A DNA stretch of 64,000 nucleotides from Scenedesmus sp. ARA3 (Eukaryota; Chlorophyta; Chlorophyceae; Sphaeropleales; Scenedesmaceae): contig RWJK01001617.1 in assembly GCA_004335835.1 (NCBI GenBank), positions 41,974-105,973 on the forward strand. The letters are read 5' to 3'. Positions 46,895 through 58,399 of the stretch are shown one piece after another. A program made the translations under genes and the position numbers. The notes under the pieces were generated by a model that saw only the letters and a list, made by a program, of their open reading frames with translations, was not told the origin of the DNA and did not search any database. The number at the start of each line of letters is the position of its first letter. The stretch's first letter is position 1.

Positions 46895-49751
46895 AGGAGG
46901 TGCGTGGTGTGAAGGCGCTGGTGGTGCTGCTGGTGGACCTGCTGGACGCAAGCGGCACTCTCATGAGCAAGGTGAGAGGGGGTGCAGTGGCATCGACGTA
47001 CTGCTGCTGCTGCTGCCGCTGCCATTGGGACCCCTGCCTAGCCTGCATGGACGCTCCTAGCAGCAGTTCTTGTGCAGGGTGTGGTAGGTGTGGCTCCCAC
47101 ACGTGTTGCTGACATGCTGTTCTGCCATCTCTCACCATCAACCCGATAACAAGCTCTGCTGACGCTTTGTTTGCGCCGCTGCTGCTGCTGCTGCTGCTGG
47201 TGCCAGGTGCGCGACATGGTGGGCAGCAACCCCATCGTGCTGGTGGGCACCAAGATGGACCTGCTGCCAGGGGGCTGCAGGCCCAAGGAGGTGGCAGACT
47301 GGCTGGCTGAGTCAGCAGCACGGCGGCGCCTGCAGGTGGGGCTATTTGGTTAGCAGTTGACGATGCGGTCTTGAGTCACTATTCAAGCAGAGTGGGCTGT
47401 TAGTAATTTGAGTTGCATTGTTGGCTGCCCAGCGCATCAGGCTGTGCGCAGCGGCAGTGACAGATGCATTGCGTTGCATTGCTGCGCTCGACACACGTGA
47501 TCTATCCACTGTGGCGGCAATGTTGGCACCACTGCATCTTCTGCCCTCAGCAACTGGTCTCAGCATGCTTTTGCTAGGTTCCACAATGTTTCCTATGCAT
47601 GTCTGTGCAGGTGACGTCTGCGCACCTTGTCAGCAGCCACAGCGGCGAGGGCATCGCGGCCGTGACCAGCAAGCTGTGCCGGGAGCGCAAGGGGCGTGAC
47701 GTGTTTGTGGTGGGCGCAGCCAATGTGGGCAAGTCCGCCTTTGTGCGCGCCATGCTCAAGGAGATGAGCAGGTGCGTTGTTGCAACACAGTATGGTATGA
47801 CACAGGACATGGGTAGTGGAAAAACAGAGACACAGGGCGTTGTGTGCTGGTGACATGTAATGCAACATGCAGGCCAGCATACAGGCCGCCATCTCCTTGA
47901 GCCACCCATCCGCTACACAACGCCTGCGTCTGCAGCAGCTCGGCTGTCATCTTGACACTATGGTTACAATTACATCACCTGCTGCCATTTGCCGCGCGTG
48001 GTGCCTCTTTCTCATGTCGCACTGCAGCCTGACTGGCGGCAACTTTGATGCTGCCGCCATGGCCAGCGCCCGCCACCTGCCTGTGGAGAGCGCCATGCCA
48101 GGCACGACGCTAGGCCTCATCCCGCTGCAGGCCTTCGAGACGGGCGGCACACTGTACGGTGAGTCGACCCGTGATGGCAACATGCAGCTACTATCCTGAT
48201 GGCAGTAGCAGGTGGCTGTTTTGCAATCTGCAGATGCATGGCACGGTGAACGCGCCAGCGGCGCACTGCGCAGCGCTGCCACTGATGCACGGCAGAGTTT
48301 GAGCAGCACAGCTGGCAGCGTCTCCGCCCGCCTGTGGGGCAGCTGCAGTTGCGCTCTTGTGAGACGCAACCTTGCTGGCGTGTCAGCACACACGCCACCA
48401 CTCACACCACGCCTGCGCTCGATGTTTGCTGCTGCTCACCACAGACACGCCGGGTGTGCACTTGCACCACCGCATCCCCCACATGCTCACGCCCGCGGAG
48501 CTTCGGCTGCTGCACCCCCGCAAGCGCCTGCTGCCCTTCTCCCCACCTTCTCCCCTGGACATCCTGCGCGCACAAGAGGAGGAAGATTTGGACGACTCGA
48601 ATGAAGATGGCTTTAGCTCCAGCACCTGCAGCAGCAGCAGCAGTGATATCGGTCCCAGCATCAGCAACCGTAGCAGCAGCAAGCCTAAGTCAGTGACTGC
48701 CAGCTACATTTGGAGCGGCCTAGTGCGTGTGGATGTGCTGTCAGGGCCCCCTAGCTGCAGCCTGGCCTTCTATGGTCCTCGCAGCATGCGCGTGTATGCG
48801 CTGCCGCTGCTGGCGGAGGGCCAGGAAGTTGACTTTGAAGATGGCGAGGAAGATCAGGATGAAGCTCAGGATGAATTTCTGCAGGAACTTCTGGAGGAGC
48901 AGCAGGCAGAAGATCCCAGCAGCAGCAGCAGCAGCAGCAGCAATAAGGCCAGCAGGGGCAGCGGCGTGCTGTTCTGCAAGGAGTCTGTGCAGGCGCGTGG
49001 AGGCCTGGTGCCGCACAGCTTTGTGGTCAAGTCTCCGATACCTACAGCAGCTTGCCTTGCTGATGTGGCGGTGTCTGGCTTGCCAGGCTGGGTAGGTGTG
49101 TATGCGCCATACAGCAAGCAGGATATTGTGCTGCGGGTGTGGGTGCCGCGGGGGGTGGAGGTGTTTCTGCGGCCGCCGCTGCCGTGCCCGCCGCCGCCTA
49201 AACCTCAGGGTTCTGAGGAGCCTGAGGAGTTGGTGGAAGTTGGGCAGACGCTGGCGGCTGCGGAGGCGGATCAGGAGTGGGAGGCGTACAAGTCGGGTTT
49301 AGGGTTGAAGCCGCTGAGTGGGGAAGACGAGGAGGTTGTTAGGTTGTTACTTTTTGGCAGTGAGGCGGCTGGGCTGCAGGGCATTGTGGATGCAGAGGAG
49401 GAGGAGGGTGAAGATGAGCAGCAGGATGGGGCGGATGGTTATGAAGATGGTGATGATGATGATGCAGAAGAAGTGCTGCTTGCGCCTCCTGTGGCTCGTG
49501 CAGAGGATGTTCTAGGCGGCAGCAGCAGCAGCAGCTTGCAGGCACGGCGGCGGCGCACTGCTGGCACTGCTGCTGGTGGTGTGCGGCTGCGGCGCAGTAG
49601 CAGGGTAGCTGAGCCTGCTGCTGCAGATGAGGCTGCAGTGGATGAGGCGGGACAGCTGGCAGATGATGTGCTTGCAGCATTGGCAGGAGCAGGGGGTGAT
49701 GCTGCAGCAGTGCCAGATAGGAGGCGCCGGCGTAGTGTCAGCAGGAGGTGA
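44468..49751 (+). CDS. NOA1: NOA1/YqeH-type circularly permuted GTPase, plastid precursor
   Basis: NOA1/YqeH GTPases help assemble the small ribosomal subunit in plastids and bacteria. Eight exons: 44468-44487, 44718-45957, 46224-46502, 46897-46971, 47207-47335, 47611-47771, 48028-48158, 48445-49751; phases all join, giving 1113 residues. Residues 1 to about 55 form a transit peptide. The zinc finger has CYGCGAPL (about 385) and CLRC (423-426). The GTPase motifs come in permuted order: G4 GTKMD (552-556), G5 SSHSG, G1 GAANVGKS (616-623), G2 with PGTT (659-662), G3 DTPG (679-682). The C-terminal region is NOA1-like and ends in an acidic and basic tail. Unusual: about 310 residues of Ser/Asp/Arg repeats (RDSRDGWDSRDSS type) and a long polySer lie between transit peptide and zinc finger. 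The family is usually about 550-700 residues long. Confidence 0.92.
46804..46896 (+). repeat. (CTG)30 tract ending in the exon 4 acceptor (NOA1 intron 3)
   Basis: Thirty uninterrupted CTG units (46804-46893) are followed directly by TAG and exon 4 (GAGGTGCGT). No ordinary pyrimidine tract is present, so the repeat itself fills its place. Confidence 0.95.
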
Positions 49752-50211
49752 TGTGTCAGTGAGCATTTAGACATGTGAGTGAGCATATGTCGATGTGTGC
49801 TGTGGCAAGTGTGCTTCTGTCAAGTGTGGTTCGTGCAACCCTTTACAATTTTTGGCAGTTGCTGACCTGGCACCGCATGGGCATGGTTAGGGCTCAGCAG
49901 TTTGTCACTTGTGCATGAGCTTGTTGTGCCGAGCAAGCTCAGCTCGTGCGTAGCGCCGGTTGCTGTGCAGCATGCTTTTTGTTCAGCGTGAACGCAAACT
50001 TGGCGGCTTCATTGAGCGCACGGACTGCTGTCGCTTCCTTTGCTTCCGGTGATACCTCTCGCACCGACAGTTAGCTCTGGTGTGTAAAGCCTTCAGCCCC
50101 ACGTACGCGTGATCAGTTGTTTGATTCTCTCAAGCACGTCAAGGAGGGGCCACCAGGCAGCAGGGACGAAGAGCAGCAGAAGAAGCTAGCAGCTACTGCT
50201 AGGTGCATGCA
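49752..50211. other. Intergenic region, NOA1 3' UTR and ERF4-like gene promoter
   Basis: This 460-base gap holds TGTAA at 50083-50087. Nothing else was recognised. Confidence 0.6.
50083..50087 (+). terminator. TGTAA poly(A) signal, NOA1 gene
   Basis: TGTAA lies 332 bases after the NOA1 stop codon. Confidence 0.55.
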
Positions 50212-51029
50212 ATGACAGCACCGTGGCAAGAGAATCAGCAGAAGGTCGTGGTAGAGTTTCTGAAAGGGAACCAAGGTGCGAACACCTTGCAGCAGTCAAC
50301 GCAGCTGCCCTAGCAAGAGCTGCGGGTGACACCCAGGCCCATCAACTGTGGACTGTGGACCAGCAGTGCATATGCTGCTGCGTCTGCCTGTTGGGTGCCT
50401 GAACACAAGCAGTGCATATGATGTGACTGCCGGTTGTTTGTTCGAACACAAGCAGTTTACATGTTGCGTCTGCGCGTTGGGTGCTTGAACACAACCACTT
50501 TCAGGGGCCAGGCGCATCATCAACCTCAAGCACAATGCGGCAGCAGTGCCGCAGCAGCTGGCGGGGCGCATCAACCCTGGCGTGTGGCAGGCCTTCATGG
50601 GGGACGTGGAGCAGGTGAGGCAGCACCAGCAGCAGCGGGTGTGCCAGGCTGGGCAAGCAGAAACTGCACGTGTGACATGTGTGTCGTGTGCGCGAGCGCA
50701 GTATGCTGTGAAATCAACTGAAGGGGATGTGACTCGGTAGCACAGCAGGCATATTGCTGGCGTGGTGAACCATGGTGTGGCAGCTGTTCGTGTCTGCACA
50801 CGCGCAACTGCTGTGGTCGTCAACACCGTGTGACAACTGCCCCCGCTGCGGCTGCTGAGTTAAATTTATTTGACGTGTTGGCAATGAGTGCACCGTTGAG
50901 CAATGTGCAACAAGCAAGGCTAGTCCTGCAGCACAGCGCTGCTGCTGCTCAAGCTGTGACTAGACACTCTCATGCTGCCCGCTGCATATGTGCATCCCGC
51001 ACTGTTACTGCTGCTGCTGCTTCTGCTGC

Positions 51030-51066
<37 letters not shown>

Positions 51067-52130
51067 TATGCTCAACCACTTGTAGGCGGCGCAGCAGCAC
51101 CCGTACGTGACACCTCCCTCTGCAGGCCGCATGGGCGGCTGGGCTCTTGCGGCATGTGTGGGGTCTGTGCTGGGCGTGTGCTGCATCAACCCTGATGGAG
51201 GAGACTACAGCGTGTGGCTGCAGCAGGTGCGGGCTGCTGGACTTGCAGCAGCAGCTGCTGCTAGACTTGAGCTGTTGAGATGGTGCAGCTAATGGTTTAG
51301 CTGGCTGCTGTATGCGGAATCAGGGTTTCGCAGGGGCAGACTGTCTGCTGTGTGTGCGGTGCTGCTACACGTAACTTTTGTGCGATTGTGGATGTTGACA
51401 GGCTCCACATCTCGATCAGCAACACAACTGGCTGCTCTAGCAGCAACAGCAGGGGTGTCGAGCGCAAGACTCTACTGATGCCGAACTGCTATGTGCTTAC
51501 GCATTGGCTATTTTCATTCTGGTGGTGCCCTGCAGGTGCAGTCGCTCATTGCGCGGCACCAGCCCTCCTTTGCTGCTGCTGGCGCCAACCTGTCGCTGCA
51601 GCGCGCGCAGCACTCGTACTGGCTGCAGATTGACGTGGCGCCAGGGGCCGTGGTGGGACACCCAGGTGGGCCAGCCATAGTTGCAGTGTTGTTATGCTGT
51701 TTGTGCGCTGTCACACTGGTTTTTCCAGGGCTCGCTGCCTGTCACAGTGCTTCAACATGACCTGCAGTTGAATCGGTTGAGCTGGTGCGTTATTGCGCGT
51801 GACTTGCAGCAAGCTGGGGACGGTGTTGTACAGTCCTGCACAGTGGACTTGTCGTGCATGTCGCTTCCTCCTCATGTCTTGAGCGTTGCAGTGAACAGTC
51901 TTTTGCCAGCAGCAGCAGTCTGCTGCCGTCCACTGTTCTGCATGTGTCAGGCTGGCGTATGTGTTGGCTTTTAAATTTTTGGCTGCAGATTGCAGTGGAG
52001 CAGTGCCAGTGTCCTTGCCTGCTCTCTCATCTGCTTGTCTCCTGCTCGCTGTTCTGCTGCCTGCTGTATGCTTGCAGTGTTCCCGCCAGCTGCTGAAGCT
52101 GCCGCCAGCAAGCCTGGATTCCAGCAGTGA
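50212..52130 (+). CDS. Small protein resembling the ERF4/Golgin-A7 family (tentative)
   Basis: Proposed exons: 50212-50275, 50505-50614, 51086-51226, 51536-51665, 52078-52130, giving 165 residues; the last exon is uncertain, because reading on from an acceptor at 51728 would end the protein within 15 residues instead. The start is the ATG at 50212. The sequence RRIINLKHNA, PQQLAGRINPGVWQAFM, a hydrophobic GGWALAACVGSVLGVCC segment and SLQRAQHSYWLQIDVAPG resemble, in order, the strand, helix and membrane-hairpin plan of the ERF4/Golgin-A7 domain. Proteins of that family are partners of DHHC palmitoyltransferases at ER or Golgi membranes. I recognise the pattern rather than a close homologue. 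It could instead be an unrelated algal membrane-associated protein. Its intron 1 ends in three tandem 43-49-bp repeats. Confidence 0.45.
50361..50495 (+). repeat. Three tandem 43-49-bp repeats at the 3' end of an intron
   Basis: Copies start at 50361, 50410 and 50453. Each begins CAGTGCATATG-like and ends GAACACAAG/C. The last copy stops just before the acceptor TTTCAG/GG at 50504. Confidence 0.8.
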
Positions 52131-52858
52131 TTTAGGAGGCCAGCAGCACACATAACAAGGTGCACTGCAGCAGCAGTACAGGGAACTGCAGTGAGAAGCA
52201 AACCGAGGAACATTCATGAGGAGGTGGCACACTCCTGTACAGCAGAAGAGGCAGCTGCTGGAAGGGAAAGCGGTTTTGCTTCATGCGTGTCTAATGTACC
52301 ATGGTATGTAGTGTTGAAGGTCAGTAATAGCAACATTTGGTGCGGTGCAAGAGCGCTAGCAACGGGCATTGAACAGCTTGGTGGAACTGGAAACATTGGC
52401 ACTATGCAATTAGTGGCATCATGATGCATCTGCACCTTGTCCCATACACACAAAATTCATGGATATTTTCCTTGCTGACAGGAGCACTTGAACAGCTGTG
52501 CTGTTGTCTGTAGATCACCTTTTACTTCTGCTTCAGGAGCATGCATAGTTTGGTTGAGAGCATCAGACCCTACAGATGAACTTTAGGATTTGGCAGCTAG
52601 ACCAAGAACCCTAGCTTGAATGACAGGTCAGCTGGCTGCTGCCAGCTTGAGCATGCCCGTGCCGCACCTCTATTGAATATCGGTTATCATACAATCTGGT
52701 AACTTGATAGACCTGTCTCACTTGTCTGAGGTGTGCCTCGTGAGGTGTTCCGCTGCCTAGGACCCTGGGTGGTTGTGCATGTTGTTTGTTGCTAGTTTGT
52801 AGAATTCAGTTGCTGGCCCAACACCGCACATAACGCACTGTAGGCGAGATCATGCTGA
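52131..52858. other. Intergenic region before the cytochrome b561 gene
   Basis: These 728 bases have no supported gene and no clear TGTAA. A six-codon upstream frame (ATG at 52852, stop at 52867-52869) overlaps the proposed cytochrome b561 start. Confidence 0.45.
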
Positions 52859-54661
52859 ATGAGCAGTGACGGTCGCTTGATCCTTGGCCAGCAACTGCGA
52901 ACACGCAAGGGCCAGTTTGGCAGCATGGCACTCGGTGCCGAAGCACAAGCAGCTGGACGCTCCTCGCAACAAGGCTCGGGTACCAGCCTTGTCAGCCTTT
53001 CAGCTCGAGCTTGCGGCTTGGCGACGCTGTTCACCGTTGGAGTATGGGTTCACCAGCTGGGTGGTGTGAGCACCAGGCCTGAGCAAGATGGAGCGTCTAC
53101 AGACCGCCTGTTCAACTGGCACCCCGTGCTCATGACCTTGGGTTTCGGGGTGCTTATGACGGAGGCTGTGCTGGCGTACAAGGCACCATGGCAGCAAAGC
53201 TACTCCAGGTGAGCCCCATGCCGCTGCTGCTTCTGCTTGCTGCTGCTCACTTGCTACAGCTGCGTCAGCACCACTTGCAGCATGGCACTGTAACCGCAGT
53301 TTGCCAGCTGCCAAGGCACCTGGAACAGCAGTGTGAACATCATGCAGATGTTAGCTGCAGTTGGTAACCACCACCGCTGAACCTGCCCCATCTTACCCCA
53401 GCCAAGGTGCAGCTGCACGGACATTGCAGCTGCAAAGCCTAGCCCTCTGCCATCAAATTACATCTTCTCATGTTTTTATGTAACATCAGCCGCATGCATT
53501 AATCTCTTTTATGCAACAGGCCGCAGCGCAAGCAGGTGCACTGGGTGTTCCACAGCCTTGCCTTCTTGTCAGCGCTGCTGGGCTTCCTGGCTGCCTGGAA
53601 GAGCCACACACTGAAGCAGCCGCCCATCCCAAACTTCTACAGCCCACACAGCTACATCGGACTGACTGCGCTGCTGCTGCTGGTCGGGCAGGTGAGAGGG
53701 GGTGTCAGCTTGAGGGTGCTGCAGGGCATCAGCTTGCAGTGGTGCGTGCAGTGGTTTGAGGCAATGGTGGCGTTTGAGCAGTTGGGAGACAGCTGATGGT
53801 GTGTTATGGTTGCTACTTGCTGGTAAGTCGCGCCAGCACGCTGCGCGGCTGCTGTTGATGCGGCTGGTGGGGCAAGAGAGTGCAACTTGCAGTGGGGATG
53901 GCATGCATGGTCGACAGTGATGGCCATACACACACTGGCACACCGCAGCTGAGAAAGAGCATGCAGCTGTATCAGCAACATCTACGCAGACGTAGAGCAG
54001 TACATGACACCCCACATAACCCGCGCAGTGATCCACACACCACCATGCATCCACAAGAGGCAGCTGCCTGCTGGAAAGCTGCTCTGCTGCTAAATCAAGT
54101 CACCCGCCTGTCAGCACCTGTCACTGCTGCTGCTGCTGCTGCTGCTGCCCCATGCAGTACGTGGTGGGCTTTGCGTCATACCTGTGGCCCACCATCACCA
54201 TCGAGCAGCGGGTGGCGCTGGGGCCGCTGCACAGGTTCCTGGGCCTGGCTGTGTACGGCGCTGGCATGGCAGCAGCTGCGGTGCGTGAGAGCTGTACAAG
54301 GAAGCAGCAGCAGCAGCGGCAGCGGCAAATGCAGCAGCTGTCGGAGAGCAGTTCCGGCATGGTTGCAGCTGCTTCTTCATCTGTTCGCAGTGCTCATGCT
54401 TACACCCATGTATGCTTATCGGCAATTAATTGGCTGCTCTTGTGCTGGCTGTTCACTGGCGGGTAACCTGCTGTGCAACAATGGCGATTATGGACTGGAC
54501 CGGCGGAAATAAGATCGTTGCCAGCCCATGCATAGCTTGCAGGCCATCAGCACTGAGGCAGACTCTGTCGAGCAGACATCCAAGGTTTGCAAGCACGGCA
54601 CTGCGTGAGAATACCGCTACCTGGCAGGTCCTGGGCACTTAGTAGTGATCGCTGCTGCATC

Positions 54662-54696
<35 letters not shown>

Positions 54697-54914
54697 TGCA
54701 GGTGGGGCTGCAGGAGAAGGCCACCTTCCTGCAAGCCTTTGGCAAGAAGGCCGTCAACAGCAGCTTCATCCGCCTGCCGGCCCTCGCCGAGCTGCTGCTG
54801 GTGGCCACGGTGCTGCTGGTGATGTGGCACTATGCAGCACCCAGCAGGAGGCCCCAGGTGCAGTACAGTGTGCTGCATGCAGCAGACGAGGAGGGCGGCG
54901 CTGCGGCCAGCTGA
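52859..54914 (+). CDS. Cytochrome b561-family transmembrane electron carrier
   Basis: The family moves electrons across a membrane from cytosolic ascorbate, through two haems, to ferric iron or monodehydroascorbate. Four exons: 52859-53208, 53520-53691, 54158-54280, 54702-54914; phases join, giving 285 residues. Hydrophobic segments include LATLFTVGVWVHQLGG, WHPVLMTLGFGVLMTEAVLAY, FHSLAFLSALLGFLAAW, YIGLTALLLLVGQ, GLAVYGAGMAAAA and LAELLLVATVLLVMWHY, six as in the family. Haem-ligand candidates are His88 (NWHPV), His124 (VHWVF), His160 (SPHSYIG) and His199 (PLHRFLG), spaced 36, 36 and 39, close to the known spacing. The start may instead be the second ATG at 52925. The protein ends in an acidic, Ala-rich tail. 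Confidence 0.9.
54666..54701 (+). repeat. CTG tract forming the 3' end of cytochrome b561 intron 3
   Basis: About nine CTG units and one TTG run into the acceptor CTGCAG of exon 4. Confidence 0.85.
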
Positions 54915-55680
54915 GCAGCATTTCATTGAATGCAGCTTTGATGAGCTGTGGCGGGCCGGGCCAGCAGCACACCACTAGCTGCCATTCAGTGTCTCTCGGC
55001 AGATTTGTCTTCGGGAGCCGTATGGTGCCTCTAAAAAGACAAGGCAGGAAGGCAGGAAGTCGGTGTCACATGCTGGGCGGCCTTCTGTGCCGGTGCTGTG
55101 CCGGTGCTGACACACTGCTTGGCCTGCATGCTCTGCACACGCCACTAGCTGGCCATGACCTGCGGATGTGCTTCATGGCGTGCGACATGGGTGCTTCACC
55201 GACTGTACTTGCCACAGCCCTGGGTTTATCTTGCCAAGGTCACGTAGGTGGGCTCACTCAGTTGCGCAGCACACTCTATTACTGGTGTTGACGTGTTGCA
55301 GGATGCTGTGAGCTCGGGGATGATCCCCGGGGGGATGCCTCACAGACAGGATCATCCATGCATGATGCAACTTTTCATTTTCATTCGCTGTGTGTTTGTT
55401 TTGAGGGGCATTGACCAGCCCTTAATCTGTAATTTTGCTAGACATGTGTGGTGTTTGTAGCCTCTACCAATCGATCATGCTTCCCAGTGAAGCGGGGTTG
55501 ATACCACCCGTTGTGTGTACTGCTGACAGCGCGCCAGTCACCACTAACGTGCAGACCTGCCTCCGCACACAAAGCTGGCTTGTATAAAAACATCTAGCTC
55601 AAGCAGTTTTAGCAGTAAGCGTTTGACGCAGAACGGTTCAAGTTCTGGAAGTGCGCTGCCGTGCGGAGCAGCTGAGTGTG
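54915..55680. other. Intergenic region, cytochrome b561 3' UTR and next promoter
   Basis: It holds TGTAA at 55428-55432 (514 bases past the stop). No gene was seen. Confidence 0.55.
55428..55432 (+). terminator. TGTAA poly(A) signal, cytochrome b561 gene
   Basis: This is the first TGTAA found after the cytochrome b561 stop codon. Confidence 0.45.
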
Positions 55681-57062
55681 ATGGCGAAGCACCAGCTGAA
55701 CAGTTGCTTGGCGGTCTGCTTTCTTTTGTCCGTAACATTTGATGCATCATTAGCTCTGAGTCCTCGTGCGCAAGGCCATCGGTGAGCTGACCTTGCGGGC
55801 AGTACAGCGAGTGCCTCGATCTTTGAAGCACAATTTTGTCTGTAGGTCGGCCCTTGGTGTTAAAATTTTAGCGAACATGCAGTGAAAACATTTAATATGT
55901 GTTATGCAGGTTTTATGAGGGGCAGCAATTGGTGGAGGCAGCAGCAGGCAGCAGCAGCAGCAGCAGGCCAGAAATTCCATCCAGCCCAGCAGTTGCAATG
56001 AACCCTCCAGCTGATGACCAAGACGGTGAGTTGATTTGGTGTTATTTCTGCTGCAGTGCAGGCGTAAAGTGTTACAGGCAGCCTGATTGCTTGTGGTGTT
56101 TGTTGGTTGAGTGCTTGGTCAACGCATGCATGCATGCTGGCTGTAGCTCATGTAGCACTGACAGCACCTACACATTGAGTTCAGATGCTGCAACTGCCAT
56201 TGTCTGCTCTATCATAAACCATGCTTACGCATGCTTGGCTTCTGCAGATGGCAGTATTGAAGCACCGGCGCCAAGCGCGCAGTTGCAGAGCAATGCTGTG
56301 TCTCCGTCGGCTGCCGCTGCAGCCGCAGCCGCAGCCGCAGCAGTAGCCAGCCGCGCTGCCGCAGCAGCAGACGCACAGCAGCCTGCGGTGCCCCAGTTGG
56401 ACCTCGACGGCTTGGGTAACAACCAGCAGCCCTTTCCTGCAAGCACCAGCGACAGACACGAGGCAGCTATGTTTTGGGACCCTGACAGTGCATGGGGCTC
56501 GTGGGGCAGTGCAGCATTCGAGCAGCACAGCAGCAGCCAGCCAACCTCCTACAGCATTCAAGTGTCATCATTTGGCAGCAGTGACAGCCCACAGCGCGTT
56601 GTCATCAGTGGCTCAGTAAATGGCAAGCCTCTGACTGCTGCTGTGGCTGGGGTTACGGGAAGCGGCAGCAGCAGCAGCAATACCAAGCCTGCCTTTAAGC
56701 CTGAGACGCTAGCAGGCGTCACAGACACACTCGGCAGCTACGGGCTGTCACTCGACTGGGGCCAAGATGATGCCTGGAGGCTGGTGCAGTCTGTCGAGCA
56801 GCAGCTAGAGCAGCAGATGACGTCTGTGCAGGGTGTGTTTGACAGCATGCTAGCAGATGCTAGCGAGGGTTTGTTGCGGCTGGAGAGCTTGGCGAACGGT
56901 GGGCTGCTTGACTGGCAGCAGCGCATGCTGGGGATGGGTGGAGGCTGGAGGAGAAAGCTGAAGAGCAGCGGTAGCAGCAGCAGCGGCAGCAGCAGTGGCG
57001 CTGGTCAGGGGCAGCTTGACGTGCTGCGGCTGCTGACCAGCAGGCCCAACAGCCGGCAGTAG
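55681..57062 (+). CDS. Predicted secreted or luminal protein of unknown function
   Basis: Three exons: 55681-55781, 55910-56025, 56248-57062; phases join, giving 343 residues. The ATG at 55681 opens a good signal peptide (MAKHQLNSCLAVCFLLSVTF, cleavage likely near DASLA at 23-25). A low-complexity Ala/Pro/Ser region follows, and then a better-defined part: WDPDSAWGSWGSAAFEQ, SYSIQVSSFGSSDSPQRVVI, VTDTLGSYGLSLDWGQDDAW, a glutamine-rich helix around SVEQQLEQQMTSVQGVFDSM, and DWQQRMLGMGGGWRRK before a Ser-rich end. I do not recognise a family. The helix and the absence of cysteine pairs argue against a Cys-rich wall protein. The signal peptide and start are inferred from the fit of frame and splice sites. 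Confidence 0.7.
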
Positions 57063-58399
57063 ATGTGCGTTCACTGCATGTACATACAAATCTTGTGTAG
57101 TTGTCTGATTGCGAGTGTCCGATGTGTGTGTTCCCTCGGTCACGGCTGAGCTAAAGGCCATCTTGAGCAGAAGTACACGGCCAATGGGCCAGCTCAACCG
57201 GCACAGGCTATTTCTAACAGGCGTGCACCAAGAATGCTGCCTGACCGACCTCCGCCTGCTGAGCTGTAACCAGCTGAGGGCTGTGTTCCCGTCATGTAAC
57301 ACACAAATTGTGAGGGCGCCTTTCAGATATGTTACACACATTGCTCTGTACAGAGTGCAGTGGCACACAAAACATGCAATGCCCAGCCAACATCAATTGG
57401 ACTTTTCCATTGAAAAGGCACAGCAAACTCGATGCAGACGATTGCCGGAAGCACTCCACGCCAGCCCATTGTTGTGCCACAATTGTTGAGCCGCAACAAC
57501 AGCTGCTGACAGCTTCAAGCTGTGTCAGCCAGCAGAGAGTGAACAGCTGCATGTGACTGATGTTGGGGTGCAACTGCTGTGATGGTAATGGGACCAGCAG
57601 CAGCCATATCCCTGCTGCTGGTGGCAGCAACATAGTCGACAGCTACTGCTGCACAGCAGATAGCTGTCCTACTTGGCACCATCTGCAACAAAGCGCATCA
57701 GCTGAAAATGCGGAACCCACTCCGTTGTATGCAGCGCCAATACAGTGCATGATGCCATTGCTGTCCGAATCAGTAATGTGCCTACAAAACCATTAACGCA
57801 GTCCTGTGCTACCTACTGCTACCTACAACCCACCATGGCCTACATTGATCATCAATTGTCGACAGCAGGTCTCAAAGCAACTGCTGCTGCTGTTCCACAA
57901 CAAGACCTCAAAACTGCACTGATCAGCTAGCTAGCTAGCTAGCTGTAGGGTGCTGCAGGGCAGCCTGTGCAGCTGGTGCCTCAAACCATCCCAAGGCAGC
58001 AGAGTGCTGCTGCACTGCATCTGCCAGCCCAGCTGCCTTGCGGTTACTGCCAGCTGCAAAGCTGCTCACAGGCCTGACTGCTTCTTGAAGAACTCCCTGC
58101 AGAGGCAGCAGCAGGATGCAGCAGAGCAGGTTTGGAGGTCAGCAGGGGCACAACTAGCCAGCAATAAGCTTTGCCTCAACATGAGGCACGCTATGGCTTC
58201 ATCAACGTGATGTCTACTAGACGACAGCAGCGCATGCCTAGCGGAAGTCTACTTGGCATGGCTCAAGTTTCTTGAGCCCGCTGTTGCTGTGTTGACCTGT
58301 ATGCTGTCCCACTGGCTCCATGGCTGCCAGACGGCAGGAGGCTGGTGTGCACAATTTTGAACAAACAGACGGCAGGAGGCCTCTATGCACACCATGCAC
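57063..58399. other. Intergenic region between convergent genes
   Basis: These 1337 bases hold the 3' UTR of the unknown secreted protein (with the 35-bp element and its TGTAA) and the esterase 3' UTR. There is a (CTAG)n run at 57926-57943 and a short tandem duplication of GACGGCAGGAGGC near 58330 and 58370. No gene was found. Confidence 0.5.
57278..57312 (+). repeat. Dispersed 35-bp element, copy 2, with TGTAA
   Basis: Identical over 35 bases to the reverse complement of 29057-29091. TGTAA at 57295-57299 falls in the 3' UTR of the preceding gene, 233 bases past its stop, so the element may include that gene's poly(A) signal. Confidence 0.95.
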
